A stretch of 53,620 nucleotides of DNA from positions 1-53,620 of the forward strand of contig JAKOGY010000005.1 of assembly GCA_028658405.1 (NCBI GenBank). The letters run 5' to 3'. The position numbers were made by a program, and so were the translations under genes. Positions 33,622 to 43,860 of this stretch are shown piece by piece. Position 1 is the first letter of the stretch. Each line of letters starts with the position of its first letter. The notes below the pieces were generated by a model, which saw only the letters and a program-made list of their open reading frames with translations, was not told the DNA's origin and made no database searches. This DNA comes from Dolichospermum sp. ST_sed8 (GTDB lineage Bacteria > Cyanobacteriota > Cyanobacteriia > Cyanobacteriales > Nostocaceae).

Positions 33622-34668
33622 GTGGGTTTTTTCAATTTAAATTTTCGTCCATCATGGGATATGGGTATCGACCTTGGTACAGCTAACACCCTAGTTTATG
33701 TGTCTGGTAAAGGAATTGTCCTTCAAGAACCCTCAGTCGTGGCCATTGATCAAAATCTCAAAGTGGCGTTGGCAGTGGGAGAAGAAGCAAAAAAAATGCT
33801 CGGTCGCACACCAGGAAATGTCGTTGCCCTGCGTCCCTTGCGTGACGGTGTGATCGCTGACTTTGATACGGCTGAGTTGATGTTAAAAAGCTTTATTCAG
33901 CGGGTCAACGAGGGAAGATCCCTAATGTTGCCGCGAATTGTGATTGGTATCCCCAGTGGTGTCACTGGAGTAGAAAGACGGGCTGTTATGGATGCAGCTA
34001 CCCAAGCTGGAGCTAGGGAAGTATTTTTGATTGATGAACCAGTTGCAGCGGCAATTGGTGCGGGACTGCCAGTGGCAGAACCTACAGGTAACATGATTAT
34101 TGATATCGGTGGAGGGACAACAGAGGTAGCGGTATTAAGTCTTCAAGGTACAGTAATTAGCGAATCAGTCCGCATTGCTGGAGATGAATTAACCGAAGCG
34201 ATTACTCAATATATGAAGAAAATTCATAATTTAATCATTGGTGAACGAACTGCTGAGGATATTAAGATTAAAATTGGTTCTGCCTATCCCACCGTAGATG
34301 ATAATGATAGTGTCATGGAAGTCCGTGGCTTGCATTTACTTTCTGGTTTACCCAGAACTGTAACTATCAAAGGCCCGGAAATTCGGGAAAGTATGGTAGA
34401 GCCTCTAGCAGTAATTATAGAGGCAGTGAGGCGGACACTAGAACGGACACCTCCAGAACTGGCAGCAGACATTATTGATCGCGGTATTATGTTGGCAGGG
34501 GGTGGTGCATTGCTCAAAGGTCTAGATACATTGATTAGTCACGAGACAGGTCTTGTTACACACATTGCGGCTGATCCTTTAAGCTGTGTAGTGCTGGGAA
34601 CAGGTCGTGTATTAGAAAACTTCAAGCAATTGGAGAGAGTATTTAGCGGGCGTTCTCGTAATATGTAG
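33622..34668 (+). CDS. mreB: Rod shape-determining protein MreB
   Basis: Bacterial actin that guides lateral cell wall synthesis under the membrane; 348 residues, starting at GTG (GFFNLNFRPSWDMGIDLGTA). The phosphate 1 motif is DLGTANTLVY, phosphate 2 is IIDIGGGTTEVAV (about residue 158) and the adenosine motif is MLAGGGALLKGL (about 290). Length is standard. It is followed by mreC at 234 bp. Highly confident. Confidence 0.97.
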   Translation: MGFFNLNFRPSWDMGIDLGTANTLVYVSGKGIVLQEPSVVAIDQNLKVALAVGEEAKKMLGRTPGNVVALRPLRDGVIADFDTAELMLKSFIQRVNEGRSLMLPRIVIGIPSGVTGVERRAVMDAATQAGAREVFLIDEPVAAAIGAGLPVAEPTGNMIIDIGGGTTEVAVLSLQGTVISESVRIAGDELTEAITQYMKKIHNLIIGERTAEDIKIKIGSAYPTVDDNDSVMEVRGLHLLSGLPRTVTIKGPEIRESMVEPLAVIIEAVRRTLERTPPELAADIIDRGIMLAGGGALLKGLDTLISHETGLVTHIAADPLSCVVLGTGRVLENFKQLERVFSGRSRNM

Positions 34669-34902
34669 TAGTAGTTGTTCTAAGTATTTTATCCCCTGCT
34701 ATAAGTTAGAAATATGTGGGTTCTGTATTTATTGATAACTATAGAATCCATTACTTTATTTTAAGCGGAAGTAGAAGGAAGTTGAGTCGAAAATTTGCGG
34801 ATAGCGATCGCGTAAGTGCTGACTTGTAAGTTCGCAGTAAATGGAACTAAGCTATACTTCTATAACTTTTGAATAAATTATAAAAATATATATAGGTATA
34901 TT

Positions 34903-35691
34903 ATGTTTACTCTTAAACGCTGGTGGGAATACAAAGGATTACAAATAGGCTTATTAGCCTTAGTAGTAGGTAGTGTTTGGACAGTCAGAGAAACTAAAGG
35001 GGCATTGTTACGGGAGATCTATCAAGGAATAACCAGCCCATTACAAATGGTACAGTCAGGAGCAATTCCTGAGCAAAGTATTAGAGATGCCAGATTTTTG
35101 GAGTTACAGACTCGCATCGTCGATCTAGAAAGTCAAAATCAAAAATTACAAAGTTTACTGAGTTACGTAGAAAAAGAAACCTTGCCACAAAAGCCAATTA
35201 TAGCCCGGGTAGTGGGACGTAGTGCTGATCATTGGTGGCAACAGGTGATTTTGAATCGGGGGACTGCATCAGGTATTCAAGAAGGTTCTATTGTTAAAGC
35301 TGATGGTGGATTAGTCGGTTTAGTAGAAAGTGTTACCACTAATACTAGCAGTGTGTTGTTAATTAGTGATTTAAAAAGCCAAGTGGGCGTAACTATCAGC
35401 CGCACCTCAGCTAAAGGAGTTTTGCAAGGTGATGCTTCTGCTGAAGGCGTGTTAGAGTTTTATGAAAAAGTTCCTAATGTTAAAGTAGGCGATTTAGTAT
35501 CCACATCTACTTATAGTCAGAAGTTCCCGGCTGGTTTAGCCATAGGCAAAATTAAGTCGTTAGATTTAAAGAAACTCCCCGCATCAATCGCAAAAATAGA
35601 GTTATTTCCGCCAATTCGGTATTTAGATTGGGTAACTGTTTATCCTAAACCAGAGAAACAAGATTTAGAAACTCCAAATGTGACTAATTGA
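34903..35691 (+). CDS. mreC: Rod shape-determining protein MreC
   Basis: A 262-residue bitopic membrane protein. It has one N-terminal helix (IGLLALVVGSVWTVRE, about residues 16-31), a coiled coil at about 62-90 (LELQTRIVDLESQNQKLQSL) and the MreC beta-barrel domain. It links MreB to the cell wall synthesis enzymes in the periplasm. It lies downstream of mreB, as usual. The expected third gene, mreD, is not found after it. Confidence 0.93.
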   Translation: MFTLKRWWEYKGLQIGLLALVVGSVWTVRETKGALLREIYQGITSPLQMVQSGAIPEQSIRDARFLELQTRIVDLESQNQKLQSLLSYVEKETLPQKPIIARVVGRSADHWWQQVILNRGTASGIQEGSIVKADGGLVGLVESVTTNTSSVLLISDLKSQVGVTISRTSAKGVLQGDASAEGVLEFYEKVPNVKVGDLVSTSTYSQKFPAGLAIGKIKSLDLKKLPASIAKIELFPPIRYLDWVTVYPKPEKQDLETPNVTN

Positions 35692-36333
35692 TGGAGTTAG
35701 AAGGCAATACTTAACAGTAATGCTACATAAAGGAGGGGAAATACCAGTGAGAGTTGGGAGTTACGAGGTTAGTTGTCATAAAAATTTATATTTGGAGTCA
35801 TTAACTTATTCAGACTAGTGTAATAGAGTATTATTCAAATACTAGTACACTGCGGCGTAAATAAACTAACTATTCCAAATCTCACAAAAAGCCTATTCTG
35901 TATTCGTTTTGACTATCCTAGATGTCTATCCTCAATAGTCTTCTCTCTGGTGAAGCATTGATAATCCTCTTAAATCATCCCTACAGTTGATGAAAAAATC
36001 TATTGATAAGATTAGCCTATTCCCTAACCAAAATCCTATATATACCTCTTTAGGAGTAAAATTGGATATCATCTACTTCAGAATCCTGTTACTAGGTCAA
36101 TTTTATTGGTAGATTTTGATCAGACAACATATTTACAACTCCCGGAGGTAAAACAAGTTAAATAATTCGGATCTCAACTTGCATATTTTGTCCAAATTTT
36201 GGCTTTAAAAGAGGTAAGATAATGTTTATACATCATTATGTACTTTCAAGATATTAGCGAAATTACTACTTGATAATTGCTATAATCTATTATTCCCTCT
36301 AACATTCTTATCTATTATTAGGTGTAAATTTTT
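35692..36333. other. Non-coding region where mreD would be expected
   Basis: About 640 AT-rich bases with stop codons in all frames. No remnant of a multi-helix MreD protein could be read. Nothing repeat-like was recognised apart from a weak inverted ACTAGT motif near 35814-35854. The promoter of the NYN-domain gene should lie near its end. Confidence 0.5.
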
Positions 36334-36855
36334 ATGGGTTCTCCAATGAATCGTCTGTCTATTTTTGTAGACGGAAACAATATGTTCTATGCTCAACAAA
36401 AAAATGGTTGGTTTTTTGACCCCCGCCGCGTTTTAGAATATTTCAAATACGAACAGTCAGACACTACATTAATCAATGCTTTCTGGTACACTGGACTAAA
36501 AGACCCACAAGACCAAAGGGGTTTTCGAGATGCACTCATCAGTTTGGGATATACAGTCCGCACCAAAATCCTCAAAGAGTATTATGATGATGCTTCCGGT
36601 CGTTACTCCCAAAAAGCGAATTTAGATATTGAAATTGTCGTTGATATGTTTAATACGGTAGATCAATATGACCGAGTTGTATTATTCAGCGGAGATGGTG
36701 ATTTTGAAAGAGCTATAGAACTCTTACGCTCAAAAAATACTCATATTACTGTAGTATCAACCGAAGGTATGATTGCTAGAGAACTGCGTAATGCTACTGA
36801 TAGATATATAGATTTGAACGATATTAGAGACAGAATAGAAAAAACTGACGGTTAA
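36334..36855 (+). CDS. NYN domain protein (LabA/DUF88 family)
   Basis: A 173-residue soluble protein with the PIN-like NYN fold. Acidic active-site positions are visible: LSIFVDGNNMFYAQQ (Asp at about residue 13), DIEIVVDMF (about 102) and VLFSGDGDFERAI (about 120). NYN proteins are predicted RNases; LabA is known in cyanobacteria for a role in circadian gene expression feedback. Orthology to LabA itself is not certain. Start could also be the second ATG (MNRLSIF). It stands alone between the mre genes and leuA. Confidence 0.85.
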   Translation: MGSPMNRLSIFVDGNNMFYAQQKNGWFFDPRRVLEYFKYEQSDTTLINAFWYTGLKDPQDQRGFRDALISLGYTVRTKILKEYYDDASGRYSQKANLDIEIVVDMFNTVDQYDRVVLFSGDGDFERAIELLRSKNTHITVVSTEGMIARELRNATDRYIDLNDIRDRIEKTDG

Positions 36856-37060
36856 TTACCTTAGTATTTATTTACAAATCTCCAAGTTAAAAATTAAAAT
36901 TAGCAGTTCAAGCTATTTTATCAAGAAAGAATTCAGGAATTAGGAATCAGCAAAAAGAATAAATTCTATAAAACTGATAAATCAAACCAGATGTGATTAA
37001 TTCTAATTCCCTTATTTTCTTTTATTCAACCCATTCTCAAAACTAAACGAGGTTAAGCTA

Positions 37061-38653
37061 ATGAGCAAACAAGCCGATAGAATTATCATCTTTGACACAA
37101 CATTGCGCGATGGAGAACAGTGTCCAGGAGCAACTCTCAACATAGACGAAAAGCTCGTTATTGCCAAACAACTAGCCCGGTTAGGAGTGGATATTATTGA
37201 AGCTGGATTTGCTTTTGCTAGTCCTGGAGATTTTGAAGCAGTTAAAAAAATTGCCGAGAAGGTGGGAACGGAAAATGGTCCGGTAATTTGTAGTTTGGCT
37301 AGAGCCATTAAAGCAGATATCGAAGCAGCCGCAGAGGCATTAAAACCCGCAGTTCACGGCAGAATTCACACCTTTATTTCTACTTCTGATATTCATTTAG
37401 AGTATCAGTTGCGGAAGTCACGGGCAGAAGTGTTAGCGATCGCCCAAGACATGGTAGCTTATGCCAAGTCATTCATGGATGATGTCGAATTTTCACCCAT
37501 GGATGCTGCTCGGACAGATCCAGAATATTTGTATCAAGTTTTGGAAGGAGCGATCGCGGCAGGAGCAACTACAGTTAATATTCCTGATACTGTAGGATAC
37601 ACCACCCCCAGCGAATTTGGGGCGATGATTAAAGGCATTATCGAAAATGTCCCCAACATTGACAAAGCCATTATTTCCGTTCATGGCCATAATGATTTGG
37701 GTTTAGCAGTTGCTAACTTTTTAGAAGCTGTCAAAAACGGCGCTCGTCAACTGGAATGTACCATCAATGGGATTGGAGAAAGAGCCGGAAATGCTGCGTT
37801 AGAAGAATTGGTCATGGCTTTGCACGTCCGCAGACAATATTTCAATCCCTTCTTGGGACGCGCTGAAAATTCGGAAGCACCACTCACCAATATTGACACC
37901 AAACAAATCTATAAAACCTCCCGTTTGGTTTCCAATTTAACGGGAATGTTGGTACAACCAAATAAAGCGATTGTGGGTGCAAATGCCTTTGCTCATGAGT
38001 CTGGTATTCATCAAGATGGAGTTTTGAAAAACAAACTCACTTATGAAATAATGGATGCCCAAATAATTGGTTTAACAGACAATCAAATAGTATTGGGTAA
38101 ACATTCTGGAAGAAATGCTTTTCGTACCCGTTTGAAAGAATTGGGTTTTGAACTATCAGAAACTGAACTGAATAAAGCCTTTGTTAAATTCAAAGACGTA
38201 GCCGATAAAAAGAAAGAAATCTCTGATTGGGATTTAGAAGCTATTGTCAATGATGAAATTCAACAAACACCAGAGTTATTTCGAGTTGAGTTGGTACAGG
38301 TTTCCTGTGGTAGTAACACCCAACCCACTGCGACAGTTACACTCCGCACTCCAGACGGGGAAGAATTAACTGATGCAGCCATTGGGACAGGTCCTGTAGA
38401 TGCAGTATATAAAGCTATCAATCGGGTAGTTAATGTACCGAATGAGTTGATTGAATTTTCTGTGCAATCTGTCACCGGGGGAATTGATGCTTTGGGAGAA
38501 GTGACTATTCGTTTACGTCATGAATCCCGTGTGTTTTCAGGTCATGCAGCTAATACAGATATTATTGTGGCATCGGCTCAGGCTTATGTGAATGCACTGA
38601 ATAGATTGTATTCAGCATTGCATAAGGAAGTTAAAGAAAAAGTAACAGCATAG
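37061..38653 (+). CDS. leuA: 2-isopropylmalate synthase
   Basis: First committed enzyme of leucine synthesis: condenses acetyl-CoA with 2-oxoisovalerate. It has 530 residues. The catalytic TIM barrel begins [18 protein letters not shown] (metal-binding Asp), with the metal-binding HxH in [11 protein letters not shown] (about residue 208). The C-terminal regulatory domain ([16 protein letters not shown] to the end), which binds leucine for feedback control, is complete. No leader peptide with leucine codons was seen upstream. A strong palindrome ends the transcript. Confidence 0.96.
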   Translation: MSKQADRIIIFDTTLRDGEQCPGATLNIDEKLVIAKQLARLGVDIIEAGFAFASPGDFEAVKKIAEKVGTENGPVICSLARAIKADIEAAAEALKPAVHGRIHTFISTSDIHLEYQLRKSRAEVLAIAQDMVAYAKSFMDDVEFSPMDAARTDPEYLYQVLEGAIAAGATTVNIPDTVGYTTPSEFGAMIKGIIENVPNIDKAIISVHGHNDLGLAVANFLEAVKNGARQLECTINGIGERAGNAALEELVMALHVRRQYFNPFLGRAENSEAPLTNIDTKQIYKTSRLVSNLTGMLVQPNKAIVGANAFAHESGIHQDGVLKNKLTYEIMDAQIIGLTDNQIVLGKHSGRNAFRTRLKELGFELSETELNKAFVKFKDVADKKKEISDWDLEAIVNDEIQQTPELFRVELVQVSCGSNTQPTATVTLRTPDGEELTDAAIGTGPVDAVYKAINRVVNVPNELIEFSVQSVTGGIDALGEVTIRLRHESRVFSGHAANTDIIVASAQAYVNALNRLYSALHKEVKEKVTA

Positions 38654-38660
38654 AGGATGT

Positions 38661-38684
38661 AGAGACGTTTCATGAAACGTCTCT
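38661..38684. terminator. Perfect palindrome, bidirectional terminator
   Basis: AGAGACGTTT followed by CATG and AAACGTCTCT is a perfect 24-bp palindrome, followed by ATTTTT on the plus strand. It lies between the convergent leuA and DUF29 genes and overlaps the end of the latter. A related palindrome lies at 52261-52290. Confidence 0.8.
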
Positions 38685-39105
38685 ATTTTTGAATCAATTC
38701 CAGCGACTGAGATAAAATTTCTTGTTCATTAACCATTTCTGCTAATTCTTCGGTTTCATAACGTCCTTCAAAAGCTTCTAGCGCCGCTCTTTTTAGTGCT
38801 ACTTGATATCCTTGTTGGAGAATTTCCATTAATTCTGTTTGATTCAAGTAAACACCTCCAGATTTGCGGCGCTTGTTAATTTTATTGATTTCCCGCACTG
38901 CATTTTCTATGGAAAGTTCCCAAGAACGGGTAGAACGTTTTTCAGCTTTTTGTTTGATTAAATGAATAAGTAGAATTACGCCATAACTATCAATTTTATT
39001 GATTTTATCACTGAGGCTCATTTCTTCTAATTCATCTACTAACAGTAAAGCTTCATTGATTTTTCCTTGTTCTAGGAGTTGTCTAATTTCTAGTAATTCT
39101 TCCAT
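38683..39105 (-). CDS. DUF29-like protein
   Basis: A 140-residue, highly charged helical protein. The central segment KQKAEKRSTRSWELSIENAV resembles the conserved core of cyanobacterial DUF29 proteins, which are abundant in this phylum and have no proven function. There are no membrane segments. It is convergent with leuA and divergent from the Septu-like operon. Family call is moderate. Confidence 0.6.
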   Translation of the reverse strand: MEELLEIRQLLEQGKINEALLLVDELEEMSLSDKINKIDSYGVILLIHLIKQKAEKRSTRSWELSIENAVREINKINKRRKSGGVYLNQTELMEILQQGYQVALKRAALEAFEGRYETEELAEMVNEQEILSQSLELIQK

Positions 39106-39225
39106 GTTATTTGTTCAAATTGTGATTCACAATTAATATTTATTATATATGTTAGATTATTAATTAGTTGATAAAATAATTTGTTAAGTAACTCACCTTA
39201 TAAAACTACATTTACGAGGAATAAT

Positions 39226-40527
39226 ATGAAAATACGACAACTTGAACTTCAGAATTTTCGATGCTTTGAGCAAAAAACATTTGAGTTTTCCGATCAATTT
39301 AACGTTCTTATTGGTGATAATGCTACAGGTAAAACTGCAATTCTTGATGCACTAGCTATTGGTGCTGGAAGCTTTTTTTTAGGAATTGACAACATTAACT
39401 CACTGAATATTCAAAAAGATGAAATTCGTCATATTATCAGGAAAGAAGGAGAAACACCAACAATAGAACCAATTCCACCAGTTATTATATCTTGTAAAGG
39501 TTGTTTTGAAGATGTCACTGAGATGTCATGGAGAAGAGAGATAACAAATTATGGTGGTACTACAACTCGTGAAGGTGCAAAAGAAATTGTGCAATATGCT
39601 AGAGAATTACAGCAAAAAGTTCGTATTCAGGAACTAGATAGAGACAAGATTATTTTGCCCGTAATTTCATATTACAGTACAGGTCGCCTTTGGGTTCAAC
39701 ATAGAGAAACAAAAAATCTCAAAATACTTCCCCCTGGTTCTCGATTTTTAGGATATAAAAATTGTCTTACAAAGTCCTATGAGCCGAAAAAACTAATCCA
39801 ATGGTTTAAAACCTGGGAATTAGTATCTTTACAACAAGGAAAAACTATTGGTATCTTATCCGCAGTCAAAGAAGCTATTAAAAATTGTATGGAAGACTGG
39901 CAAGATGTAAAATTTGACATCTCCAGAAAAGAATTAGTTGCAAGTTCAGAAGATGGTAGAACTTTACCATTTCAGATGTTAAGCGATGGAGTGCGTAACA
40001 TGATAGGAATGGTTGCTGATATTGCCTATCGTTGTGTTACTCTAAATCCGCAGTTTGAATCTGAAGCTGCACGACTTACACCAGGTATTATACTTATTGA
40101 TGAAATTGATTTACACCTTCATCCTAAATGGCAACGTCGAGTAGTAGAAGATTTAAAAAGAACGTTTCCTAACATCCAATTTTTTGCAACTACCCATTCT
40201 GAACATATAATTCAATCTTTAAGAGATGGAGAACTGATTGATTTAAATAACCCCGATTTAATACCAGCCGCAGAATATGAAAACAAGAATATAGAATATA
40301 TTACAGAAAACGTTATGCACGTTCCTCATCCATACAGAAATGAGCGATATCAACAGATGATGGAAACCGCAGAAAGATACTATCAAATGTTAGAAAATGC
40401 TAACAATACATCACCAGAAGAATTAGAAAAATTAAAAACAGAACTCGATGAATTAATAGAACCATATAGTGATGATGTTGCCTATCATGCTTTTTTAAAA
40501 ATGGAACGTTTAGCAAGAGGGTTATAA
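39226..40527 (+). CDS. ptuA: Septu-like defence ATPase PtuA
   Basis: A 433-residue SMC/ABC-type ATPase. The ATG at 39226 is chosen for its ribosome binding site (GAGGA, 6 bases upstream) and the family-like start MKIRQLELQNFRCF; a frame from 39181 is longer. Walker A is GDNATGKTA (about residue 29), Walker B is IILIDEIDLHLHPKWQ (about 289), and the switch is TTHSEH (about 323). In Septu systems PtuA forms a complex with the HNH nuclease PtuB and releases it to cut DNA during phage infection. The next gene, 2 bp downstream, encodes an HNH protein, which supports the assignment. Confidence 0.82.
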   Translation: MKIRQLELQNFRCFEQKTFEFSDQFNVLIGDNATGKTAILDALAIGAGSFFLGIDNINSLNIQKDEIRHIIRKEGETPTIEPIPPVIISCKGCFEDVTEMSWRREITNYGGTTTREGAKEIVQYARELQQKVRIQELDRDKIILPVISYYSTGRLWVQHRETKNLKILPPGSRFLGYKNCLTKSYEPKKLIQWFKTWELVSLQQGKTIGILSAVKEAIKNCMEDWQDVKFDISRKELVASSEDGRTLPFQMLSDGVRNMIGMVADIAYRCVTLNPQFESEAARLTPGIILIDEIDLHLHPKWQRRVVEDLKRTFPNIQFFATTHSEHIIQSLRDGELIDLNNPDLIPAAEYENKNIEYITENVMHVPHPYRNERYQQMMETAERYYQMLENANNTSPEELEKLKTELDELIEPYSDDVAYHAFLKMERLARGL

Positions 40528-40529
40528 AA

Positions 40530-41270
40530 ATGAGACCAGTTGTTAGAGGTGAAAATACAAAAAATTTCAAAGTTCATAAAGATGCACGAAAAGATTTAAT
40601 TGATCGGCTTGGTCAATATTGTTCTTATTGTGAAATGCTTATTCCCTCATCTCTAGATGTTGAGCATATATTACCAAAATTACAATTTCCCGATGAAGAA
40701 ACTAATTGGGAAAACTTTTGTTTAGCTTGTACTAACTGCAACTCAACTAAAAAATCTCCTATGGAGAAAAGGTGGGATAGTTCATGGAAACATCTTCACA
40801 TAACCTCTGCTAAAATAGCTGCAAGAAGTGAATTTTATTGGATTGATCAAGATAATACTTTTCGAGCTTTTGAGTATAGCAAAGGTGGAGTTGTTAAAGC
40901 AAATCCTTCTTTGGCTTCCGAAGAAGAAATAGTAGCTAAAGAAACTATTAAAATGGTGGGACTCGATAAAACACCTAAGTCTGATATGCAAATGAAAGAT
41001 CGCCGATGGATTAACCGTAAAGAAGCGTGGGATAAAGCAGAAAGGGCTTTACAAAGACTTAGTAAATGTAATGATCAAGAATCTTTAGAAGCAATGCGAG
41101 ATTCAGTTATTGACCAAGCTGTACCTCAAGGTTTTTTCTCAGTCTGGATGACAGTTTTTAAAGATGATCCTGAAATGTTAAAACGGTTTATTACTGCATT
41201 TCCTGGAACTTGTAAAGATTGCTTTGATGTCGAAGGAAAGACTATTCCGCGTCCAGGGGGAAGAATATAA
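40530..41270 (+). CDS. ptuB: Septu-like HNH nuclease PtuB
   Basis: A 246-residue protein with a zinc-bound HNH nuclease core: CSYC at residues 31-34, DVEHILPK at 43-50 with the general base His 46, and CLACTNCN at 64-71. This is the PtuB layout, in which the partner ATPase holds the nuclease inactive. The remaining C-terminal part is helical and basic. The gene starts 2 bp after ptuA, so translation is probably coupled. Confidence 0.82.
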   Translation: MRPVVRGENTKNFKVHKDARKDLIDRLGQYCSYCEMLIPSSLDVEHILPKLQFPDEETNWENFCLACTNCNSTKKSPMEKRWDSSWKHLHITSAKIAARSEFYWIDQDNTFRAFEYSKGGVVKANPSLASEEEIVAKETIKMVGLDKTPKSDMQMKDRRWINRKEAWDKAERALQRLSKCNDQESLEAMRDSVIDQAVPQGFFSVWMTVFKDDPEMLKRFITAFPGTCKDCFDVEGKTIPRPGGRI

Positions 41271-41318
41271 AAACGGAGGATTGGATCATAACTTAAAAAA
41301 ATGATGCGGGGAGTAATT

Positions 41319-41825
41319 ATGAATAATAACGAGAATGTAGCAGCAGCTATTGATTTACTTTTTAACCCAGCATCTCTCCAAGCAGCAATTCAAATTGAAG
41401 ATGAAACCGACTGCGACGTGACAGCAGGATTAGATTGGGGTTTAGCAATTCCCGCTTTATTACAAAATCCTGGAATGTTTGGAAGAATGACACAGTTGCG
41501 CGTATCACTCAACCGGGAACTGCGGTTACTCATAAAAGAATGGAATTTGGGTATAGGGGAAAAAATAGCCTTAGAAATAGCACAAAAATGCTTGATTCAA
41601 AGACTACAATTACCCCAACCTGTGGCTTTATCAGCACTGCAAGATATTTTAAAGCAAGATGAATTATATAATGTTGAAGAATTTATATCTAATCGGGATT
41701 TGTTAAAGTCGCTTTTGAGCATTTTATTATTAGCTAGTGATTGGGAAGAAATAGCTGTATCTGCTGCAAATTCAGTACAAGAACAGATATTTTATCAAAT
41801 AGGAATTAATCAAATTTCCGCATAA
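41319..41825 (+). CDS. Unknown protein following the Septu-like pair
   Basis: A 168-residue soluble, mainly helical protein from the ATG giving MNNNENVAAAIDLL. A strong ribosome binding site (GGGGAG, 6 bases upstream) favours this over 41301. I recognise no domain. It begins 48 bp after ptuB on the same strand, with a possible GGAGG site in between, so it could be part of the same transcript. Whether it belongs to the defence system or is an unrelated neighbour is open. Confidence 0.65.
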   Translation: MNNNENVAAAIDLLFNPASLQAAIQIEDETDCDVTAGLDWGLAIPALLQNPGMFGRMTQLRVSLNRELRLLIKEWNLGIGEKIALEIAQKCLIQRLQLPQPVALSALQDILKQDELYNVEEFISNRDLLKSLLSILLLASDWEEIAVSAANSVQEQIFYQIGINQISA

Positions 41826-42042
41826 AAATGTATTTCTTCCTTTGCTCCTTTGCATCTACCCTGCGGGATCTCTAAGAGAGATTGCGCGAAACAAAAACTG
41901 TAGTTCATTTACCTGAAAATAGCTATAAAAAGGTGCGTTAAGAACCTAATCCACGAAACTTTCAATGGCGAAAAATTAACCAATGTAGCAACGCCGTATA
42001 AGATTGGTTTAAACTAAAGCTAGTTGCTAAATAAAAATACTT

Positions 42043-42357
42043 ATGGAAAACAACTTGGACAAATATATTGAAGTCACTCCTGGGATTCGTAGTGGTAAGC
42101 CACGAATTACTGGAACAAGAATTACAGTTGCAGATGTGGCTATTATGTATCTCCGAATGGGACATTCTTTAGAAGAAATTGCTGGAAAATATCAGCTTTC
42201 ATTAGTATCAGTTCATATAGCAATGGCATTTTACTATGAACATCGCCAAGAAATTGACCAGCAAATTGTTGATGCAGAAGCTTATGCTGAAGCCGAACGT
42301 CTCAACACTCCTTCACTGTTACAGGAAAAACTCAATGCGATGAAAAAATATGCCTAA
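42043..42357 (+). CDS. DUF433 protein (antitoxin-like)
   Basis: A 104-residue protein. The region IEVTPGIRSGKPRITGTRIT to EEIAGKYQLSLVSVHIAMAF is the DUF433 domain, a winged-helix-like DNA-binding fold. DUF433 proteins usually precede a PIN-like (DUF5615) toxin and act as its antitoxin. No toxin gene follows here: the next gene is on the opposite strand with stop codons 3 bp apart. It is therefore an orphan. Confidence 0.85.
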   Translation: MENNLDKYIEVTPGIRSGKPRITGTRITVADVAIMYLRMGHSLEEIAGKYQLSLVSVHIAMAFYYEHRQEIDQQIVDAEAYAEAERLNTPSLLQEKLNAMKKYA

Positions 42358-42360
42358 CTA

Positions 42361-43854
42361 TTAAAATAGTTCAAGTTGCTGACTTTTACTTTTATATTTT
42401 TGTCGGTTTAAAAGATATTTATCTACTATATGTTCTGGTATGGGAACTTTATCAAGGTTACGAGGTTCAACTTTGATTGCTCCAGAACCATAGCTTTTAC
42501 CTACCAGCTTAAGATTTTGAATTGTCTCAATATCATTCAATGCCTGCCAAAGATTAGCAATATATATTTCATCATTATAAAGAGGATAAACGCACAAAAA
42601 ACTGGTTAATGGGACAACACCAGCTTCATTTTTAATAAACCGAGAATTTCGCCTCCCAAGGTAAGCAAATAATATCGGTGGTACTTCTCTAAATTCCATT
42701 TTATACCAAAATTTGCGTTGTTTAATCAGGGGACGATTAGGAAGACCTAATTTTTCACCTTCTTTCAGATAGTTAGCAACTGATTCGGGGATATTCTGAT
42801 CACTATTTATAGAAAGTAACATTGTTGGCCGATTATTTTCTTGTAATTTTTTGATATCTTCAATAGTTAATTTATCCCCTGTTACATCTTTTGTTCGTCC
42901 AATTGCGAGTTTAAGAAATTCTTGAGGAATTGCTAGTTCTTCCACCTGCTGTGTTGTCAGAAAAAAGAAATCATTCGCTCCTGTAGCAATACCACGTATC
43001 ACTTTTGCAAAATCATTCAGATGATATTTAAAATCACAATTATTTTGTTCAGGTCTTGATAAACCTGTGGCTAATGCTTCTTTTAAATCTCGATTATTAA
43101 TTTCCAGAGTTATATGATTTGTATCTTTAAAATCTGATTTAACAAAATTAAAAAGTTCCTCATTGGCTTCATTTGCCTTTATCCATTTAATTATCTGGAT
43201 AGGTTCAGATTTCTTGATAAAAAAAATAATTGCATTGGTATCAACCTTTGGAAAAGGTGTCGCATTTTCATGAAATGTAACAACACATTCAAGACAATAA
43301 TTTTTAGTAATCCATTGCCACAGTTTTTGAGCAAAAATCCCTTCACAAGTATCAGCAGGCATTATAAAAGCTAATCTTCCGTTTTTATCAAGTAAATTTA
43401 ATGCCTGCACAAAAAAGTAAATATGATAACCGGCTCTACCATCAATTGTAAAACCTGTAATTTTTATAAAAAGCTCTTTTAGAAATTGTTTCATCTTTTC
43501 ATCAATTCGGTGATGTCTGATGTAAGGTGGATTAGCTATAATTGCGTTAAACTTTTTCTGTGGAGGGTTTTTGATAAAATCACGTAATTCTACAAAGCAA
43601 CTATTTTTTTGATAAATTTCATCTTCTAAAACATATTCATCTATATCAATCCCATAATAATTAATAGAGGGATTTATTTGTAATAAAGCATTTAGAAAAG
43701 CTCCTTTTCCAGCCGCAGGATCAAACACCAAATTTGTGTCTTTTGCTATATATGAAACCATTGCTTTTGTCACCCATTCTGGTGTCCAGAATTGACCTTT
43801 ATCACGTAATTTTTCTCTTTCTTGCCAGTTATTAGGTAGTTTTTGATGAATCAT
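42361..43854 (-). CDS. Type II N-6 adenine DNA methyltransferase
   Basis: A 497-residue methyltransferase. SAM motif I is VFDPAAGKGAFLNAL (about residue 43) and catalytic motif IV is IIANPPYIRHH (about 106). The order (I before IV, then a C-terminal target recognition domain) is the gamma type of M.TaqI-like enzymes. The upstream gene, 6 bp away, encodes a nuclease-like protein. The two form a compact restriction-modification operon; this enzyme should protect host sites. Confidence 0.88.
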   Translation of the reverse strand: MIHQKLPNNWQEREKLRDKGQFWTPEWVTKAMVSYIAKDTNLVFDPAAGKGAFLNALLQINPSINYYGIDIDEYVLEDEIYQKNSCFVELRDFIKNPPQKKFNAIIANPPYIRHHRIDEKMKQFLKELFIKITGFTIDGRAGYHIYFFVQALNLLDKNGRLAFIMPADTCEGIFAQKLWQWITKNYCLECVVTFHENATPFPKVDTNAIIFFIKKSEPIQIIKWIKANEANEELFNFVKSDFKDTNHITLEINNRDLKEALATGLSRPEQNNCDFKYHLNDFAKVIRGIATGANDFFFLTTQQVEELAIPQEFLKLAIGRTKDVTGDKLTIEDIKKLQENNRPTMLLSINSDQNIPESVANYLKEGEKLGLPNRPLIKQRKFWYKMEFREVPPILFAYLGRRNSRFIKNEAGVVPLTSFLCVYPLYNDEIYIANLWQALNDIETIQNLKLVGKSYGSGAIKVEPRNLDKVPIPEHIVDKYLLNRQKYKSKSQQLELF

Positions 43855-43860
43855 AATTTA

